Counted from the first letter of the stretch, positions 1-12,054 are shown. The stretch: DNA of 64,000 nt from Brevibacterium paucivorans (GCF_016907735.1 NZ_JAFBCP010000001.1:248001-312000); one strand, 5' to 3'. Program-made: numbers and translations. Notes: a model not told the origin generated them from the sequence alone.

Positions 1-208
1 CGAACCGGGCCACCGCCTCGGTCGCCTCTTTTACTACCGCAAACACCTCGTCCCATTCACCCTCAATAGTGGTGAACATGGCGTCCGTGCGATGTGGGAG
101 CCCAGAAGCCCGGACAACCTTTACGGCCTCGGCAACAGCGTCGTGTACTCCCCCATCGCCGTCCGGATCAGGACCCCCGGACGGCGCAACAGAAAACGCA
201 ACAAGCAT
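1..208 (-). CDS. MTH1187-family thiamine-binding protein (C-terminus cut by window edge)
   Basis: About 69 N-terminal codons are present and the rest lies beyond base 1. The product begins [11 protein letters not shown] and contains [18 protein letters not shown], the signature of the small MTH1187/YkoF-like (UPF0045, DUF77) proteins, which bind thiamine or related compounds as ferredoxin-fold oligomers. The ATG at 208-206 shares one base with the TAA stop of the thiolase gene upstream (TAATG), so the two are probably translationally coupled. Family assignment comes from sequence pattern; the ligand is not shown by the sequence. Confidence 0.8.
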   Translation of the reverse strand, partial: MLVAFSVAPSGGPDPDGDGGVHDAVAEAVKVVRASGLPHRTDAMFTTIEGEWDEVFAVVKEATEAVARF

Positions 209-1386
209 TAGTCGCCGACCTTCACGATCAGCGCGTCACCCTGACCACCACCACCGCACAGAGCAGCGACACCCAGGCCACCACCTCGGCGCTGGAGCTC
301 CAAAGCCAAGGTCAGGACAATGCGCGCACCGGAAGCCCCAATTGGGTGACCCAGGGACACCGCACCACCGTTGACGTTGACCTTTGAGTCATCAATTCCC
401 AGGTCCTTCATGCTGGCCAAGGAAACGGCAGCGAATGCCTCGTTAATTTCGTACAGGTCGAAGGAGTCAGCCGCCACGCCTTCGCGCTCAGCTGCCGCCT
501 TGATGGCCTGCGAAGGCTGATGCTGCAGAGTCGAGTCGGGGCCGGCCGTCCATGCGTGGGAACGGATTTCAGCCAGGATTGGTAGTCCAGCTTCAACGGC
601 CTTGTCCTTGTTCATGACGACAACGGCTGCCGCGCCGTCAGAAATCTGCGAAGCGTTTCCAGCAGTGATAGCGCCATCCTTGCGGAATGCCGGACGCAGC
701 TTCGACAGGGACTCAGCAGTTGAGTCGCCACGCACACCTTCATCCGCGTCAACGACCGTGTCGCCCTTGCGACTGCTGATGGTGATGGGCGCGATTTCCT
801 CGGCGAGCTTGTCCTTTGCCGCAGCTGCACGCTGGTGCGACTGTGCTGCGAAAGCGTCCTGCTCCTCACGGCTAAATTCCGTGTCACCTTCGTTGGCCGA
901 TTCGGTCAGTCCACCCATCGCCTGGTCGGTAAACGCGTCCCACAAACCGTCGTAGTCCATGTGGTCGCGCACGGTCACATTGCCGTACTTGTAGCCGGCA
1001 CGGGACTTCTCAAGCATGTGCGGAGCGTTAGTCATCGACTCCTGCCCACCGGCGACCACCACGTCGTACTCACCGGAACGCACCAGCATGGCCGCGTGCG
1101 TAATGGTGTTGATACCCGACAAGCACAGCTTGTTCAGCGTCACTGCAGGCACGGTCATGGGGATTCCAGCCTTCACCGCCGCCTGACGTGCGGCACCCTG
1201 GCCAACGCCTGCCTGAAGGACCTGACCCATCAGAACGTATTCGACTTTCTCAGGTGCAACACCGGCACGCTCAAGAGCGGCTTTGATCGCGTGACCTCCC
1301 AAGTCCACTGAGCTCAAGGATGCGAGCGATCCAGACATCTTGCCTAGTGGCGTACGGGCACCTGCAACGATTACGGCTTCAGCCAT
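208..1386 (-). CDS. Acetyl-CoA C-acetyltransferase (thiolase)
   Basis: 392-aa thiolase that condenses two acetyl-CoA to acetoacetyl-CoA or runs thiolytically in fatty-acid breakdown, in the cytosol. The nucleophilic cysteine is in NKLCLSG (Cys88), the NEAFA motif and [15 protein letters not shown] supply the catalytic histidines, and the C-terminal CGGGGQGDA holds the second catalytic cysteine. Length matches biosynthetic-type thiolases (about 390 aa). The reading frame is open to 1452, but the ATG at 1386 is preceded by AGGAGGAAAA, an excellent ribosome site, and [13 protein letters not shown] is the usual thiolase N-terminus. Upstream is divergent from the coiled-coil gene at 1576. Confidence 0.93.
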   Translation of the reverse strand: MAEAVIVAGARTPLGKMSGSLASLSSVDLGGHAIKAALERAGVAPEKVEYVLMGQVLQAGVGQGAARQAAVKAGIPMTVPAVTLNKLCLSGINTITHAAMLVRSGEYDVVVAGGQESMTNAPHMLEKSRAGYKYGNVTVRDHMDYDGLWDAFTDQAMGGLTESANEGDTEFSREEQDAFAAQSHQRAAAAKDKLAEEIAPITISSRKGDTVVDADEGVRGDSTAESLSKLRPAFRKDGAITAGNASQISDGAAAVVVMNKDKAVEAGLPILAEIRSHAWTAGPDSTLQHQPSQAIKAAAEREGVAADSFDLYEINEAFAAVSLASMKDLGIDDSKVNVNGGAVSLGHPIGASGARIVLTLALELQRRGGGLGVAALCGGGGQGDALIVKVGD

Positions 1387-1457
1387 TTTTCCTCCTGTTA
1401 CCAACGTGGTCTTCATCACAAGGTTAGACCAGGTGGCGGGCTCCCCGCACACCGGGC

Positions 1458-1481
1458 CCGAGGTGGTACTTCCCGAGGTGG
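1458..1481. repeat. Two direct copies of CCGAGGTGG in an intergenic region
   Basis: CCGAGGTGG occurs at 1458-1466 and again at 1473-1481, start-to-start spacing 15 bp, in the 189-bp gap between the divergent thiolase and DivIVA-like genes. The same 9-mer recurs through the window (see findings). It may be a member of a genome-wide repeated word or a local operator; the sequence alone does not decide. Confidence 0.6.
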
Positions 1482-1575
1482 TTGACGCACCGCGTTCGAC
1501 TGTCAGCTGGCTTCCAGCAGAGAAGCATTAGAGTAGGAGGGAGCACCATTGACCAGATTCAAAGGAGATTGAGAC

Positions 1576-3108
1576 GTGACGCCTCCTGAAGAGTTCCGCA
1601 CAGCCATGCGTGGCTTTGAAAAGAGCGAAGTTGAAGCGCGCATTCGCCAGCTGAAGAGCGAAATTGACTCTCTGCGTAAGGCCCTGCAAGACGCCCGGAG
1701 CCAAGTCATTACAGCGGACCGAGCGAAACTGCAGATTGCGGGCGAACTCTCCGAGGTGAAGGAACAGCTCAAGAAAGCCACCGACGATCAGTCGCAGGCT
1801 CAGACTGCGCCTGGTAGCCGAATCGACCACCTCTTGAAAATCGCGGAATCACAGGCGCGCGAAACCTTGGCACAGGCAACCGCTGACGCTGAAACAATCC
1901 GGAACAAAGCACGCGCCGACGCGGCGAGCCAGCGCGCACGTATGCACACGGAATCCAATGACACGCTGTCTAACGCTCGATCTGAAGCCGACTCAATCAT
2001 GCAGGCGGCGGAACTCCGCGCAAGCGAAACCGTCGAGGCGGCCGAGAAGCGCGCGCAGGAGCTCACGCAAACCGCACAGCGCGAAGCCGACACTATTCAG
2101 GGTGACGCACAGGCCGCTGCGAACGATCAGCGCGAGTCGCTCAAGCACGAAATTTCGACCGGACGCGCCGACGCACAAAAAGAAGCGGCCAGCACGCTGG
2201 ACGCCGCAAAGAAGGAAGCCCACAAGCTGGTAGCCGACGCACGCCAGTCAGCTGAGAAGCTCCTCAGCGAAGCGCGCACAGAAGCGCAGGCGGTTCGCGC
2301 TGAAGCGCAGAAGCTCAAGGACGAGGCCAAGAAGTCGTCGGATGACTTGAAACTTGAGCTCGCTAACCAGCGTCAGAAGCACGAACAAGACCAGAAGGCC
2401 CTGTTTGAAAAGACCCAGGCCGACAGCAAGAAGACGCTCGAAGAAGCGCAAGCTCGCGCCAAGAAAGCCGACACGGAAGCCCGTGAGGCGGCAGAACGTG
2501 CTGAGGCCACTCGGAAAGAGGCAATTGAAAAGGCCGACAAGATCATCGCTGACGGCCGTCAGCGTGCCCAGTCGCTCATCTCTGAGGCTCGGCAGACCGC
2601 TGAAGCGACAATCGAGGAGTCGGCTGCAGAAGCCAAGCGCAACGTGTCAGCTGCACAGTCCCAGGTGGACCTGCTCACCAAGCAGCGTCGCACCATTACG
2701 GCACAACTCCAGCAGTTGCAGTCCATGTTCGCAGCACCTGGTCTTTTCGACGGACTTGACCTGAGCGACGACAAGTCGGACAAAGTGAAAGCCGCCGCCG
2801 CTCCTACCGAAAAGATCGGTTCGGAGGAAGAACTTGAGGAACTTCGCAAGAGCGTAGCTACCAAGAAACCTGAGGACACCTCGGCGAACACTGCGGAGGC
2901 TGGCAAGCAGGCAGACAAACCAGGCGACAAGCAGGACAGCAAGTCCGCCGACAAACCTGAAGGCGAACACGGCAACAAACCAAACCTCAAACTGGGTAGC
3001 AGTTCCGCTGACAAGCAGGGAACCAAGCCGGGGAACACCTCGGGCACGGAAAAACCAGGCGGAAATACCCCGTCGAACGCCCCGAACCCACCTGACACCA
3101 AGAATTAG
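1576..3108 (+). CDS. DivIVA-domain coiled-coil protein (Scy/FilP/Wag31-like)
   Basis: 510 aa. Residues 4-36 (PEEFRTAMRGFEKSEVEARI and following) resemble the N-terminal DivIVA membrane-curvature domain (F-x-RGF...V motif). Residues about 20-400 are an almost uninterrupted coiled coil rich in Ala, Glu, Arg, Lys and Gln, as in the actinobacterial cytoskeletal proteins Scy and FilP. The C-terminal 80 residues are low complexity (Asp, Lys, Pro, Gly, Ser, with repeated DK and KPG units). The GTG start at 1576 follows AAAGGAG with good spacing. A role in polar growth or cell-wall assembly is inferred from family; the long coil argues against plain Wag31, which is about 260-300 aa. Confidence 0.75.
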   Translation: MTPPEEFRTAMRGFEKSEVEARIRQLKSEIDSLRKALQDARSQVITADRAKLQIAGELSEVKEQLKKATDDQSQAQTAPGSRIDHLLKIAESQARETLAQATADAETIRNKARADAASQRARMHTESNDTLSNARSEADSIMQAAELRASETVEAAEKRAQELTQTAQREADTIQGDAQAAANDQRESLKHEISTGRADAQKEAASTLDAAKKEAHKLVADARQSAEKLLSEARTEAQAVRAEAQKLKDEAKKSSDDLKLELANQRQKHEQDQKALFEKTQADSKKTLEEAQARAKKADTEAREAAERAEATRKEAIEKADKIIADGRQRAQSLISEARQTAEATIEESAAEAKRNVSAAQSQVDLLTKQRRTITAQLQQLQSMFAAPGLFDGLDLSDDKSDKVKAAAAPTEKIGSEEELEELRKSVATKKPEDTSANTAEAGKQADKPGDKQDSKSADKPEGEHGNKPNLKLGSSSADKQGTKPGNTSGTEKPGGNTPSNAPNPPDTKN

Positions 3109-3155
3109 GTTCACGGGAACAACTTCACAGGTTCAGCGAAGCATCGCCGTCGCAG

Positions 3156-3458
3156 CTAGCGGCGGCGATGTCGCGTATTGAAGCAGGACGTGTGCCAATG
3201 CCGGCGAGTTTCGACTCCCACACCAATGCCAAATTCGTCATCGGTTCGCCACGCAACCGTGTGAGCAAGAGACGCAGGCAGATCCTGCGAACACCCCGGG
3301 CACACATAGGTCTTCCCGGACGTATTTCCTTGCGTGTGCTGCACAATCCACGTGCCATCCGGACCTGTCTGGGTAGTGCGCACAGTGCTGGAAGCAGACA
3401 GCTCCCTAAAGGGCCGTTGCCACTTGTTACTGCGTCGAGAAGAGTTACTACGTGGCAT
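3156..3458 (-). CDS. Small conserved actinobacterial CxxC protein (often labelled ATP/GTP-binding)
   Basis: 100 aa, basic at both ends. It carries YVCPGC (Cys53, Cys56) and a C-terminal RRHWHTSC (His87, His89, Cys92), which together could bind one zinc. The pattern CPGC...VVAW...RRHWH is shared by a widespread actinobacterial protein of unknown function that is often found next to nucS. Start ATG at 3458 lies 29 bp from the divergent nucS start, so the two genes share a promoter region. The ATP/GTP-binding label used for the family has no visible motif behind it here. Confidence 0.75.
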   Translation of the reverse strand: MPRSNSSRRSNKWQRPFRELSASSTVRTTQTGPDGTWIVQHTQGNTSGKTYVCPGCSQDLPASLAHTVAWRTDDEFGIGVGVETRRHWHTSCFNTRHRRR

Positions 3459-3487
3459 GGTGCAATTGTGTCACGTAAAGTAATTGC

Positions 3488-4183
3488 GTGCGATTAGTAA
3501 TAGCGACGTGCAGTGTGAACTATGCAGGACGCCTGACAGCCCACCTGCCCATGGCCCAACGGCTCCTCATGCTCAAGGCCGACGGTTCCGTTCTGGTCCA
3601 CTCCGACGACGGTTCCTATAAGCCGCTCAACTGGATGACTCCCCCGGCCGCCTTCACGGTCGACGAGCCCAGCGACGAACAAGCTCAAGCTGGTATCACC
3701 GAAGTGTGGAACGTTAACCAGACCAAGACGGGAGACCGCTTAGAAATCGCGATTCAAACAATCCACCGCGACATCGAACACGACTTGGGCGAAGACCCGG
3801 GACTCCTCAAAGACGGTGTCGAAGCGCACTTGCAAGAGTTACTCGCCGAACACATCGACACCCTGGGCGACGGCTATACCACGGTGCGCCGCGAGTACCA
3901 AACGCCTATCGGCCCTGTCGACATTCTGGCCCGCGACGAAAACGGCGCCTCCGTGGCAGTGGAAATTAAGCGCCGAGGTGGTGTCGACGGCGTCGAACAA
4001 CTCACGCGTTACCTAGAGCTCCTCAACCGGGACCCACTCATTGCACCCGTCAAAGGGGTGTTTGCGGCCCAAGAAATCCGGCCACAGGCACGTACCCTGG
4101 CAACCGACCGGGGAATCCGCTGTGTCACCCTCGACTACGACGCGCTTCGGGGCATGGACGACCCAGAAAGCCGACTCTTCTAG
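3488..4183 (+). CDS. nucS: Endonuclease NucS (EndoMS), non-canonical mismatch repair
   Basis: 231-aa nuclease that replaces MutS/MutL in most actinobacteria and cleaves mismatched DNA on both strands. The N-terminal half is the DNA-binding and dimerization domain; the C-terminal half is a RecB-like nuclease with Asp145 (GPVDILARD), Glu159 and Lys161 ([10 protein letters not shown]), and a following GVEQLTRY. The protein ends in DDPESRLF, the type of C-terminal tail reported to dock NucS on the beta clamp. GTG start at 3488. Monocistronic, divergent from the CxxC gene; murA converges from the right with a 20-bp gap. Confidence 0.93.
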   Translation: MRLVIATCSVNYAGRLTAHLPMAQRLLMLKADGSVLVHSDDGSYKPLNWMTPPAAFTVDEPSDEQAQAGITEVWNVNQTKTGDRLEIAIQTIHRDIEHDLGEDPGLLKDGVEAHLQELLAEHIDTLGDGYTTVRREYQTPIGPVDILARDENGASVAVEIKRRGGVDGVEQLTRYLELLNRDPLIAPVKGVFAAQEIRPQARTLATDRGIRCVTLDYDALRGMDDPESRLF

Positions 4184-4203
4184 GCCCAGCTTAAGGCGCG
4201 CCA

Positions 4204-5481
4204 CTACAGCTCAACGTCGTCGCGCTCGATGCGCTCAATCTGCGCACCCAAAGACCGCAACTTCTCCTCGAAGTGCTCATACCCACGGTCAATGTGGGAC
4301 ACGCCAGCCACCTCGGTAACACCCTCTGCTACCAAGCCGGCCAACACTGCCCCGGCGCCGGCGCGAATGTCACTTGCTTCCACCTCGGCACCGGAAAGGG
4401 ACTCGACACCGTTGATAAGCGCGTGGTTACCGTCCAACTCGACCTGAGCACCCAAACGCGCCAACTCGCGCACAAATCGCCAGCGAGCTTCAAACAGGTT
4501 TTCGGTCAACAGCCCCTGGCCATCAGAGATCGCGTTTAGCGTGATGGCAAACGGCTGAAGGTCGGTGGGAAACCCGGGGAACGGAAGGGTTGAAATTCGT
4601 ACCGGCCGAGGTCGTTCCGGCCCCACGACGCGCATGCCACCGTCGAATTCGGTCACCTGGGCGCCAGCGGAACGAAGCTTGTCGAGGACGACGGGCAGAA
4701 GATCCCCGTTCACGCCTTTAACCTCGATATCTCCCCCGGTAATGGCGGCTGCGAACGCCCATGTGCCAGCCACAATGCGGTCACCAACACACACATGGCG
4801 AACAGGCTGAAGGGACGAAACTCCCGTCACCGTCAAGGTCGAAGTTCCGATACCTTCAATGTTTGCGCCCATCTCGACAAGCATGGAGCAAATGTCGACG
4901 ATTTCAGGTTCCCGGGCAGCATTATCGATCGTGGTCACGCCGTTAGCAAGGGTGGCAGCCATGACCAGGTTCTCCGTTGCGCCAACCGACGGGAACGCTA
5001 GGCGGATGTCTGCACCGTGGAGTCCTTGAGGAGCACGCGCAATGAAGTATCCGTGATCCAGACTGACCTGGGCTCCCATGGCGCGAAGACCGGCTTCGTG
5101 CAGGTCGAGGCCACGCGAACCAATGGCGTCTCCGCCCGGAAGTGCCACGTGTGCTTCGTTCACTCGTCCCATCAATGAGCCCAAAACTGAAATGGACGCA
5201 CGCATGGCACGGACAAGCTTGTAATCTGCACGCACTGAGGGCTTTTCTGGAACGGTAATGGTCACAACGCCAGCGTCTGAGTCGTAATCGACTGAGCACC
5301 CCAGGGACATGAGGAGCTTCACCATGATCTTGACGTCCAGAATGGCAGGAACGTTCTCAATGACTGAGGTTCCGGGCGCTAAAAGAGTTGCGGCCATGAG
5401 TTTGAGGACGCTGTTCTTTGCGCCACGCACATCTACCGTTCCGCGTAATGTACACGGACCATGAACACGCAAAACTTCCAT
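4204..5481 (-). CDS. murA: UDP-N-acetylglucosamine 1-carboxyvinyltransferase
   Basis: 425 aa, the usual length; catalyses enolpyruvyl transfer from PEP to UDP-GlcNAc, the first committed step of peptidoglycan synthesis. The active-site loop reads [16 protein letters not shown]: Asp118 stands where Escherichia coli MurA has the fosfomycin target Cys115, as in Mycobacterium tuberculosis. Conserved features include GAKNSVLK near the N-terminus and the glycine-rich repeats of the two inverse alpha/beta domains. ATG at 5481 overlaps the TAA of the DUF2550 gene (TAATG). Its position downstream of the ATP synthase operon is typical of actinobacteria. Confidence 0.97.
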   Translation of the reverse strand: MEVLRVHGPCTLRGTVDVRGAKNSVLKLMAATLLAPGTSVIENVPAILDVKIMVKLLMSLGCSVDYDSDAGVVTITVPEKPSVRADYKLVRAMRASISVLGSLMGRVNEAHVALPGGDAIGSRGLDLHEAGLRAMGAQVSLDHGYFIARAPQGLHGADIRLAFPSVGATENLVMAATLANGVTTIDNAAREPEIVDICSMLVEMGANIEGIGTSTLTVTGVSSLQPVRHVCVGDRIVAGTWAFAAAITGGDIEVKGVNGDLLPVVLDKLRSAGAQVTEFDGGMRVVGPERPRPVRISTLPFPGFPTDLQPFAITLNAISDGQGLLTENLFEARWRFVRELARLGAQVELDGNHALINGVESLSGAEVEASDIRAGAGAVLAGLVAEGVTEVAGVSHIDRGYEHFEEKLRSLGAQIERIERDDVEL

Positions 5482-5948
5482 TACGTAAACCGTCCCACAG
5501 AATGATTAGCGCCGGGTGGTGGAGATTCCAACCACGATGAAAATGCGGCAAGAGCTTCGTCATCCATAGCCAACCGCGCCTCGCCCGGACGGTTGGTGTA
5601 CTGACCGTACTGACACACAACAACCTTCGCATCGGGCAAAAGTGCGTACTGTTCATCCCCGCTGGGTGTCAGTCGTTCACCGATCGTCATGTCGGTCCGA
5701 GGGTACTGTTTGACTGGGCGCCATCCAACACCAAAGACCGGGTACCAGTCGAGACTTCGGACAGTCAGAACTGCGAGCCCTAAACGCCAACGTGGGCGAC
5801 GTGCAGATACGTCGCCCACGAGGATAGAGCAATCAAACGCGCCGGTCAGTCGCGAAATCGCGCGACGGCGAGCAAGAATCAAGGTCACCGTGACAACAGC
5901 CAGCCCTACTAACGAGAGCAGAATAATCAGCAGGGTCGATGGGTTCAC
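5481..5948 (-). CDS. DUF2550 family membrane-anchored protein
   Basis: 155 aa. One N-terminal membrane span (about residues 5-26) is followed by an Arg-rich boundary (ARRRAISR) and a soluble domain containing [15 protein letters not shown] and a Trp-rich LDWYPVFG stretch, matching the actinobacterial DUF2550 family, which regularly sits between atpC and murA. Start is GTG at 5948. Function unknown; location suggests a cytosolic domain tethered to the membrane. Coupled to murA by a one-base overlap. Confidence 0.82.
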   Translation of the reverse strand: MNPSTLLIILLSLVGLAVVTVTLILARRRAISRLTGAFDCSILVGDVSARRPRWRLGLAVLTVRSLDWYPVFGVGWRPVKQYPRTDMTIGERLTPSGDEQYALLPDAKVVVCQYGQYTNRPGEARLAMDDEALAAFSSWLESPPPGANHSVGRFT

Positions 5949-5969
5949 GGTGTCATTCTAAGTGATCGC

Positions 5970-6227
5970 TTAGACAAGCTTTGCCTGGTCGGCAACGACG
6001 TGTACAACGTCGTCAGCAACTGACAAGAAGCCTCCATCGGCCGAAACATTGATCGTCTCACCCGATGTCGGGATGATGCGGACATTCCCGCCGGCCACGA
6101 TTGCCAAAACAGGTTCGTGACCGGTGAGAATTCCGATTTCACCTTCCACAGTCCGCGCAACCACACGTTCGGCATCGCCGGACCACACAGAGCGGTCGGC
6201 GGCCACAACGGTGACGTTGAGACTCAT
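5970..6227 (-). CDS. atpC: F1Fo ATP synthase epsilon subunit, short form
   Basis: 85 aa. It contains the beta-sandwich domain that contacts gamma and the c-ring (MSLNVTVVAADRSVWSGDA, EIGILTGHEP) but stops after VVHVVADQAKLV, so the two C-terminal inhibitory helices found in about 130-aa homologues are missing. The stop is genuine in this frame and the DUF2550 gene starts 22 bp downstream. Short epsilons occur in some other bacteria, including actinobacteria; loss of the helices is expected to remove epsilon-type ATPase inhibition. Confidence 0.93.
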   Translation of the reverse strand: MSLNVTVVAADRSVWSGDAERVVARTVEGEIGILTGHEPVLAIVAGGNVRIIPTSGETINVSADGGFLSVADDVVHVVADQAKLV

Positions 6228-6230
6228 GGA

Positions 6231-7703
<1,473 letters not shown>

Positions 7704-7710
7704 CTATCCG

Positions 7711-8646
7711 TCAGTCGTTGCCGCCGGCACCGGCAAGTGCGTCTGCACCACCGACGATTTCTGAAATTTCCTGCGTAATTTCTGCCTGACGCGCCGAGTT
7801 GGCAAGGCGCGTGTAGGTTCGAATCAAATCGTCGGCATTGTCAGTAGCGGTCTTCATTGCCTGCTGACGTGCCGCCTGTTCGCTAGCGGATGCGTTTAAC
7901 AACGCCGCAAGAATACGCGACTCAATGTACTTGGGAAGAAGCGCGTCAAGAACTGCTTCTTCACTCGGTTCGAATTCGTACAGCGGGTACACTGCGTCCT
8001 TAGCCGAGGCGACATTGGCTGGCGCGTCGACCGGAACCTCATCGGCTTCGATCACTTCCAGCGGAATGAGTCGTCGGTATTCAGGTGTTTGCGTCACGCT
8101 GTTGACGAACTTCGTGTAGACCAAGAAGATCTCGTCAATCCCACCAGCTTCGTAGTCAGTGTGGAACGAAGACACCAAAGCGTCTCCAATTTCCCGGGCT
8201 GCTTCAACTGTTGGGCTTTCGGAGATTCCAGTCCAGGCACGTTGGATCGCGCGTTCACGGAACGTGTAATAAGTTTCGGGCTTCCGGCCGACCACGTACA
8301 GGTCAACCTCTTTGCCGTCCTCCTTCAGCATCGTGATGAGCTCTTCTGCTTCACGAATGACGTTGGAGGAATATGCACCGGCAAAACCGCGGTCCGGACC
8401 CATCACCACGACAGCTGCGCGACGAATGTTGTCCGGCTCCGTTGTCAGTGTGTGTTCAACGTCTGCATACGTTGCCACTGCGGACACTGCCCGAGTGATG
8501 GCGTTAGCGTATGGGCTCGCCGCCTTCACTCGACCAATGGCCTTCTGAATCCGGGAAGCCGCAATAAGCTCCATGGCCTTGAAGATCTTCCTCAAGGACT
8601 TGGTGGAGTTGATCTTCGCTTTGAAGACCCTCTGCTGCGCTCCCAT
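7711..8646 (-). CDS. atpG: F1Fo ATP synthase gamma subunit
   Basis: 311 aa central-stalk subunit. The N-terminal helix ([20 protein letters not shown]) and C-terminal helix ([20 protein letters not shown]) form the coiled-coil rotor shaft; [15 protein letters not shown] is the conserved GDRGLCG-type loop. There is an insertion typical of actinobacteria around residues 195-240. Start ATG at 8646. Confidence 0.97.
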   Translation of the reverse strand: MGAQQRVFKAKINSTKSLRKIFKAMELIAASRIQKAIGRVKAASPYANAITRAVSAVATYADVEHTLTTEPDNIRRAAVVVMGPDRGFAGAYSSNVIREAEELITMLKEDGKEVDLYVVGRKPETYYTFRERAIQRAWTGISESPTVEAAREIGDALVSSFHTDYEAGGIDEIFLVYTKFVNSVTQTPEYRRLIPLEVIEADEVPVDAPANVASAKDAVYPLYEFEPSEEAVLDALLPKYIESRILAALLNASASEQAARQQAMKTATDNADDLIRTYTRLANSARQAEITQEISEIVGGADALAGAGGND

Positions 8647-8677
8647 CAGTACTTCCTTTCGTTACCAGCGGTCAGTC

Positions 8678-10312
8678 TCAGCGCTTAGCCTTGACGATCT
8701 GTTCCTGCGAGACCTCTTCGGCCTCAGCGGAGTCGAAGGATTCAGTACCGACGTGAACGCCGTCTTCGGTGGTCTGGAAACCAGCCTTGAAGTCCGCAAT
8801 TGCGGTTTCAAGCTGCTCCAGGATTTCACCCTTGAGCTTGTCCTTCATACCAGCGATCGTTTCCAGGATGTCGGTCTTACGCTCGAGGTATGCGTGGAAC
8901 TCAGATTCGAAGCGCAGAACGTCGCTCACTGGAACCTCATCCAGGTAGCCTTCCGAACCTGCCCAGATCGAAACAGTCTGCTTTTCGGCGCTCATTGGCT
9001 CGAACTGACCTTGCTTGAGAAGCTCGGTCAATCGTGCACCACGGTCTAGCTGACGCTTGGTTGCAGCATCGAGGTCTGAAGCGAACATTGCGAATGCTTC
9101 GAGTGAACGGTACTGAGCCAAGGAAATCTTCAGCGTACCGGAGACACCGCGGAGTGGCTTCGTCTGTGCGGAACCACCCACACGCGAAACAGAAATACCT
9201 ACGTCAACAGCTGGACGCTGGTTCGCGTTGAACAGGTCGGACTGCAAGAAGATCTGTCCGTCGGTAATCGAAATAACGTTCGTAGGAATGAACGCACCCA
9301 CGTCGTTTGCCTTGGTCTCGATGATAGGAAGACCAGTCATCGAACCTCCGCCGAGCTCATCGGAAAGCTTGGCGCAACGTTCGAGCAGACGCGAGTGGAG
9401 GTAGAACACGTCACCTGGGTATGCTTCACGACCCGGTGGGCGACGCAGAAGCAACGAAATCGCACGGTAGGCTTCGGCCTGCTTCGACAGGTCATCAAAC
9501 ACAATAAGAACGTGCTTGCCCTGGTACATCCAGTGCTGTCCGATCGCCGATCCGGCATACGGAGCCAAGTACTTAAAGCCAGCAGGGTCAGAAGCAGGTG
9601 ACGAAACGATTGTGGTGTATTCGAGGGCACCGTTTTCTTCGAGCGAACGACGCACCGAAGCAATCGTCGAACCCTTCTGACCACAAGCGACGTAGATGCA
9701 GCGGACCTGCTTCTTGGGGTCACCAGACTCCCAGTTAGCGCGCTGGTTAATGATGGTGTCCAGAGCCAAGGCCGTCTTACCGGTCTTACGGTCACCAATG
9801 ATGAGCTGACGCTGACCACGACCGATTGGGATCATAGCGTCAATAGCCTTCAGACCAGTCTGGAGTGGTTCTTTCACTTCCTTACGGTCCATAACACCGG
9901 CGGCCTGGAGCTCGAGCTCACGGCGTCCGTCGGACTCGATCTCGCCCAGTCCGTCGACTGGGTTACCCAGAGGGTCGACGACACGTCCGAGGTATCCGTC
10001 ACCGACGGGGATCGAAAGAACTTCGCCCGTGCGGTACACGCTCTGCTCTTCGGCAATTCCTGCAAACTCACCCAGGATAACGACACCGATCTCGCGTTCG
10101 TCGAGGTTCTGGGCCAATCCCAGGGTTCCGTCTTCGAAACGCAAGAGTTCGTTTGCCATGGTTCCAGGGAGGCCTGAAACCTGCGCAATGCCGTCACCGG
10201 CGGTGACAACCTTACCTACTTCTGTCTTGTCTGCACTGCCAGGAGTGTAGGACTCTACGAACTTCCCCAGTGCTTCCCGGATTTCGTCCGGGCGAATTGT
10301 CAGTTCCGCCAT
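8678..10312 (-). CDS. atpA: F1Fo ATP synthase alpha subunit
   Basis: 544 aa, slightly longer than the 500-aa standard because of a C-terminal extension (after [13 protein letters not shown]), as in mycobacteria, where the alpha tail has been linked to suppression of ATP hydrolysis. Walker A is GDRKTGKT at about residues 172-179. Contains the [14 protein letters not shown] region and a [10 protein letters not shown] motif. Start ATG at 10312. Confidence 0.98.
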   Translation of the reverse strand: MAELTIRPDEIREALGKFVESYTPGSADKTEVGKVVTAGDGIAQVSGLPGTMANELLRFEDGTLGLAQNLDEREIGVVILGEFAGIAEEQSVYRTGEVLSIPVGDGYLGRVVDPLGNPVDGLGEIESDGRRELELQAAGVMDRKEVKEPLQTGLKAIDAMIPIGRGQRQLIIGDRKTGKTALALDTIINQRANWESGDPKKQVRCIYVACGQKGSTIASVRRSLEENGALEYTTIVSSPASDPAGFKYLAPYAGSAIGQHWMYQGKHVLIVFDDLSKQAEAYRAISLLLRRPPGREAYPGDVFYLHSRLLERCAKLSDELGGGSMTGLPIIETKANDVGAFIPTNVISITDGQIFLQSDLFNANQRPAVDVGISVSRVGGSAQTKPLRGVSGTLKISLAQYRSLEAFAMFASDLDAATKRQLDRGARLTELLKQGQFEPMSAEKQTVSIWAGSEGYLDEVPVSDVLRFESEFHAYLERKTDILETIAGMKDKLKGEILEQLETAIADFKAGFQTTEDGVHVGTESFDSAEAEEVSQEQIVKAKR

Positions 10313-10388
10313 CGCGGTTTCCCTGCTTCCTTCACTTCCTATGCGACCCGTACGGACCGCGAGTCTTCAGTGCCCGTGTATGGGCGAA

Positions 10389-11195
10389 TCAGCTTGCCAA
10401 CCGACGACGAACGTCGGCAATACGATCAGCAATCGTTGAGCTCGTGACTTCGTCGCCCACCTGAACACGGACGCCACCTACCACGTTGGGATCGATGTGA
10501 ACGTTGAGAACGAGTTCACGACCGTAGCTAGCGGACAGTGCACGCGCCAAACGCTCTTCCTGCTCCTGTGTCAGGGGGTGCGCTACCGTGACATCGGCAA
10601 CTGCACGCTGCTGGCGGAATGCCAACACCTGAGAGAAGTTTTCAAGCGTTTCGCTCACCCTCTTGCCGCGAGGGTGGCTCACAGCGTAGTGAATGAGAGT
10701 GAGGGTGTATTCCGACACCCGCGAAGCCAGAAGCGTCGAAACAAGTTCGCGCTTCGCCGTTGTGGGTGCGGGGGATTCGAAGGCTCCATCAAGTTCGTGG
10801 TCTGAGACGAGCAGGCGAGTGAAACGGAAAATTTCCTCCTCTACCTGTCCCAAAGTGCCTTCGGCCTGGGCGGCAGCAGCGATAGCCGTGACACCAGCTG
10901 TTTCAACGGCAGTGACGAAGTCCTGAGCACGAGCAAAGCGACGGTTCGCTGCTCGAACTACAATCTGCAACGCCGCGTCGTCCACGCGGGTTCCAAAGAC
11001 TGCGTTCAGCGTTGACTGTTTGGTTTCTGGGGCGACCGCCACGTCGACAAGCGTCTTCCGCAAGTTGACGTTTTCGGCGAGCACTCCCGAGACGCCCAAC
11101 AGGCCGTCACCGATAACTTTTGGGCTAGCGGTGTTGAGAGTGTTATTCACATCCTCGAGAACGAGGGCCAGTGAGTTCCTGCTCGACTGCAGCAT
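10389..11195 (-). CDS. atpH: F1Fo ATP synthase delta subunit
   Basis: 268 aa, peripheral-stalk subunit linking b to the top of F1. Longer than the 180-aa Escherichia coli protein, mainly through an N-terminal half, but not fused to b as in Mycobacterium (where b-delta is one chain). The conserved C-terminal domain includes YGRELVLNVHIDPNVVGGVRVQVGD. I chose ATG at 11195, which overlaps the atpF TGA by one base and has AAGGAA at good distance; a GTG three bases upstream (11198) is the alternative. Confidence 0.94.
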   Translation of the reverse strand: MLQSSRNSLALVLEDVNNTLNTASPKVIGDGLLGVSGVLAENVNLRKTLVDVAVAPETKQSTLNAVFGTRVDDAALQIVVRAANRRFARAQDFVTAVETAGVTAIAAAAQAEGTLGQVEEEIFRFTRLLVSDHELDGAFESPAPTTAKRELVSTLLASRVSEYTLTLIHYAVSHPRGKRVSETLENFSQVLAFRQQRAVADVTVAHPLTQEQEERLARALSASYGRELVLNVHIDPNVVGGVRVQVGDEVTSSTIADRIADVRRRLAS

Positions 11196-11749
11196 CACGA
11201 TTCCTTGACGGTCTGTGCCGGTGTCTGGGATTCCAGATCGGCAATAAAGCGGTCAACAACAGACGCAGAACGAGCGTCGTCCTGAAGCGATTCGCCCACG
11301 ATGCGCGAGGCGAGGTCGGTTGCAAGAGAACCAACTTCCGTGCGCAGCGAGTTCATCGCTTGCTGGCGTTCAGCTTCGATCTGTGCCTTAGCGGCGCTGA
11401 TGATCCGATCGGCCTCTTCAGTGGCGCGCTGTTTGGTTTCAGCCAAAATCTGCGCACCTTCTTCTTGAGCTTCGGCACGCAGTCGTGCTGCTTCAGCGCG
11501 ACCGTCTGCGAGCTGCTTCTGATATTCGGCCAATGCGGCGTCTGCTTCCGCCTGAACCTTTTCAGCCTTTTCAATTCCGCCCTGGATACGTTCTGCACGC
11601 TCGTCAAGAGTCTTCTTGAACTTGGGCAGAATCTTCGTCCAGAAAACGACCAGGATGATGATGAAGCAGACCGCCGACCAGACAATGTCATATACGGCAG
11701 GAATAAGAGGGTTGTTCCCTCCAGCTGCCAGAACGTTAATCGGGGTCAA
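11195..11749 (-). CDS. atpF: F1Fo ATP synthase b subunit
   Basis: 184 aa. A single N-terminal membrane span (about residues 17-38, VYDIVWSAVCFIIILVVFW) is followed by a long charged helix rich in Ala, Glu, Gln and Arg that forms the peripheral stalk. The start appears to be TTG at 11749 (TTGACCCCG); no better ATG or GTG precedes the membrane span. Ends in a one-base overlap with atpH. Confidence 0.94.
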   Translation of the reverse strand: MTPINVLAAGGNNPLIPAVYDIVWSAVCFIIILVVFWTKILPKFKKTLDERAERIQGGIEKAEKVQAEADAALAEYQKQLADGRAEAARLRAEAQEEGAQILAETKQRATEEADRIISAAKAQIEAERQQAMNSLRTEVGSLATDLASRIVGESLQDDARSASVVDRFIADLESQTPAQTVKES

Positions 11750-11770
11750 GAGTATTCACTCGCTTCCGGA

Positions 11771-12054
<284 letters not shown>

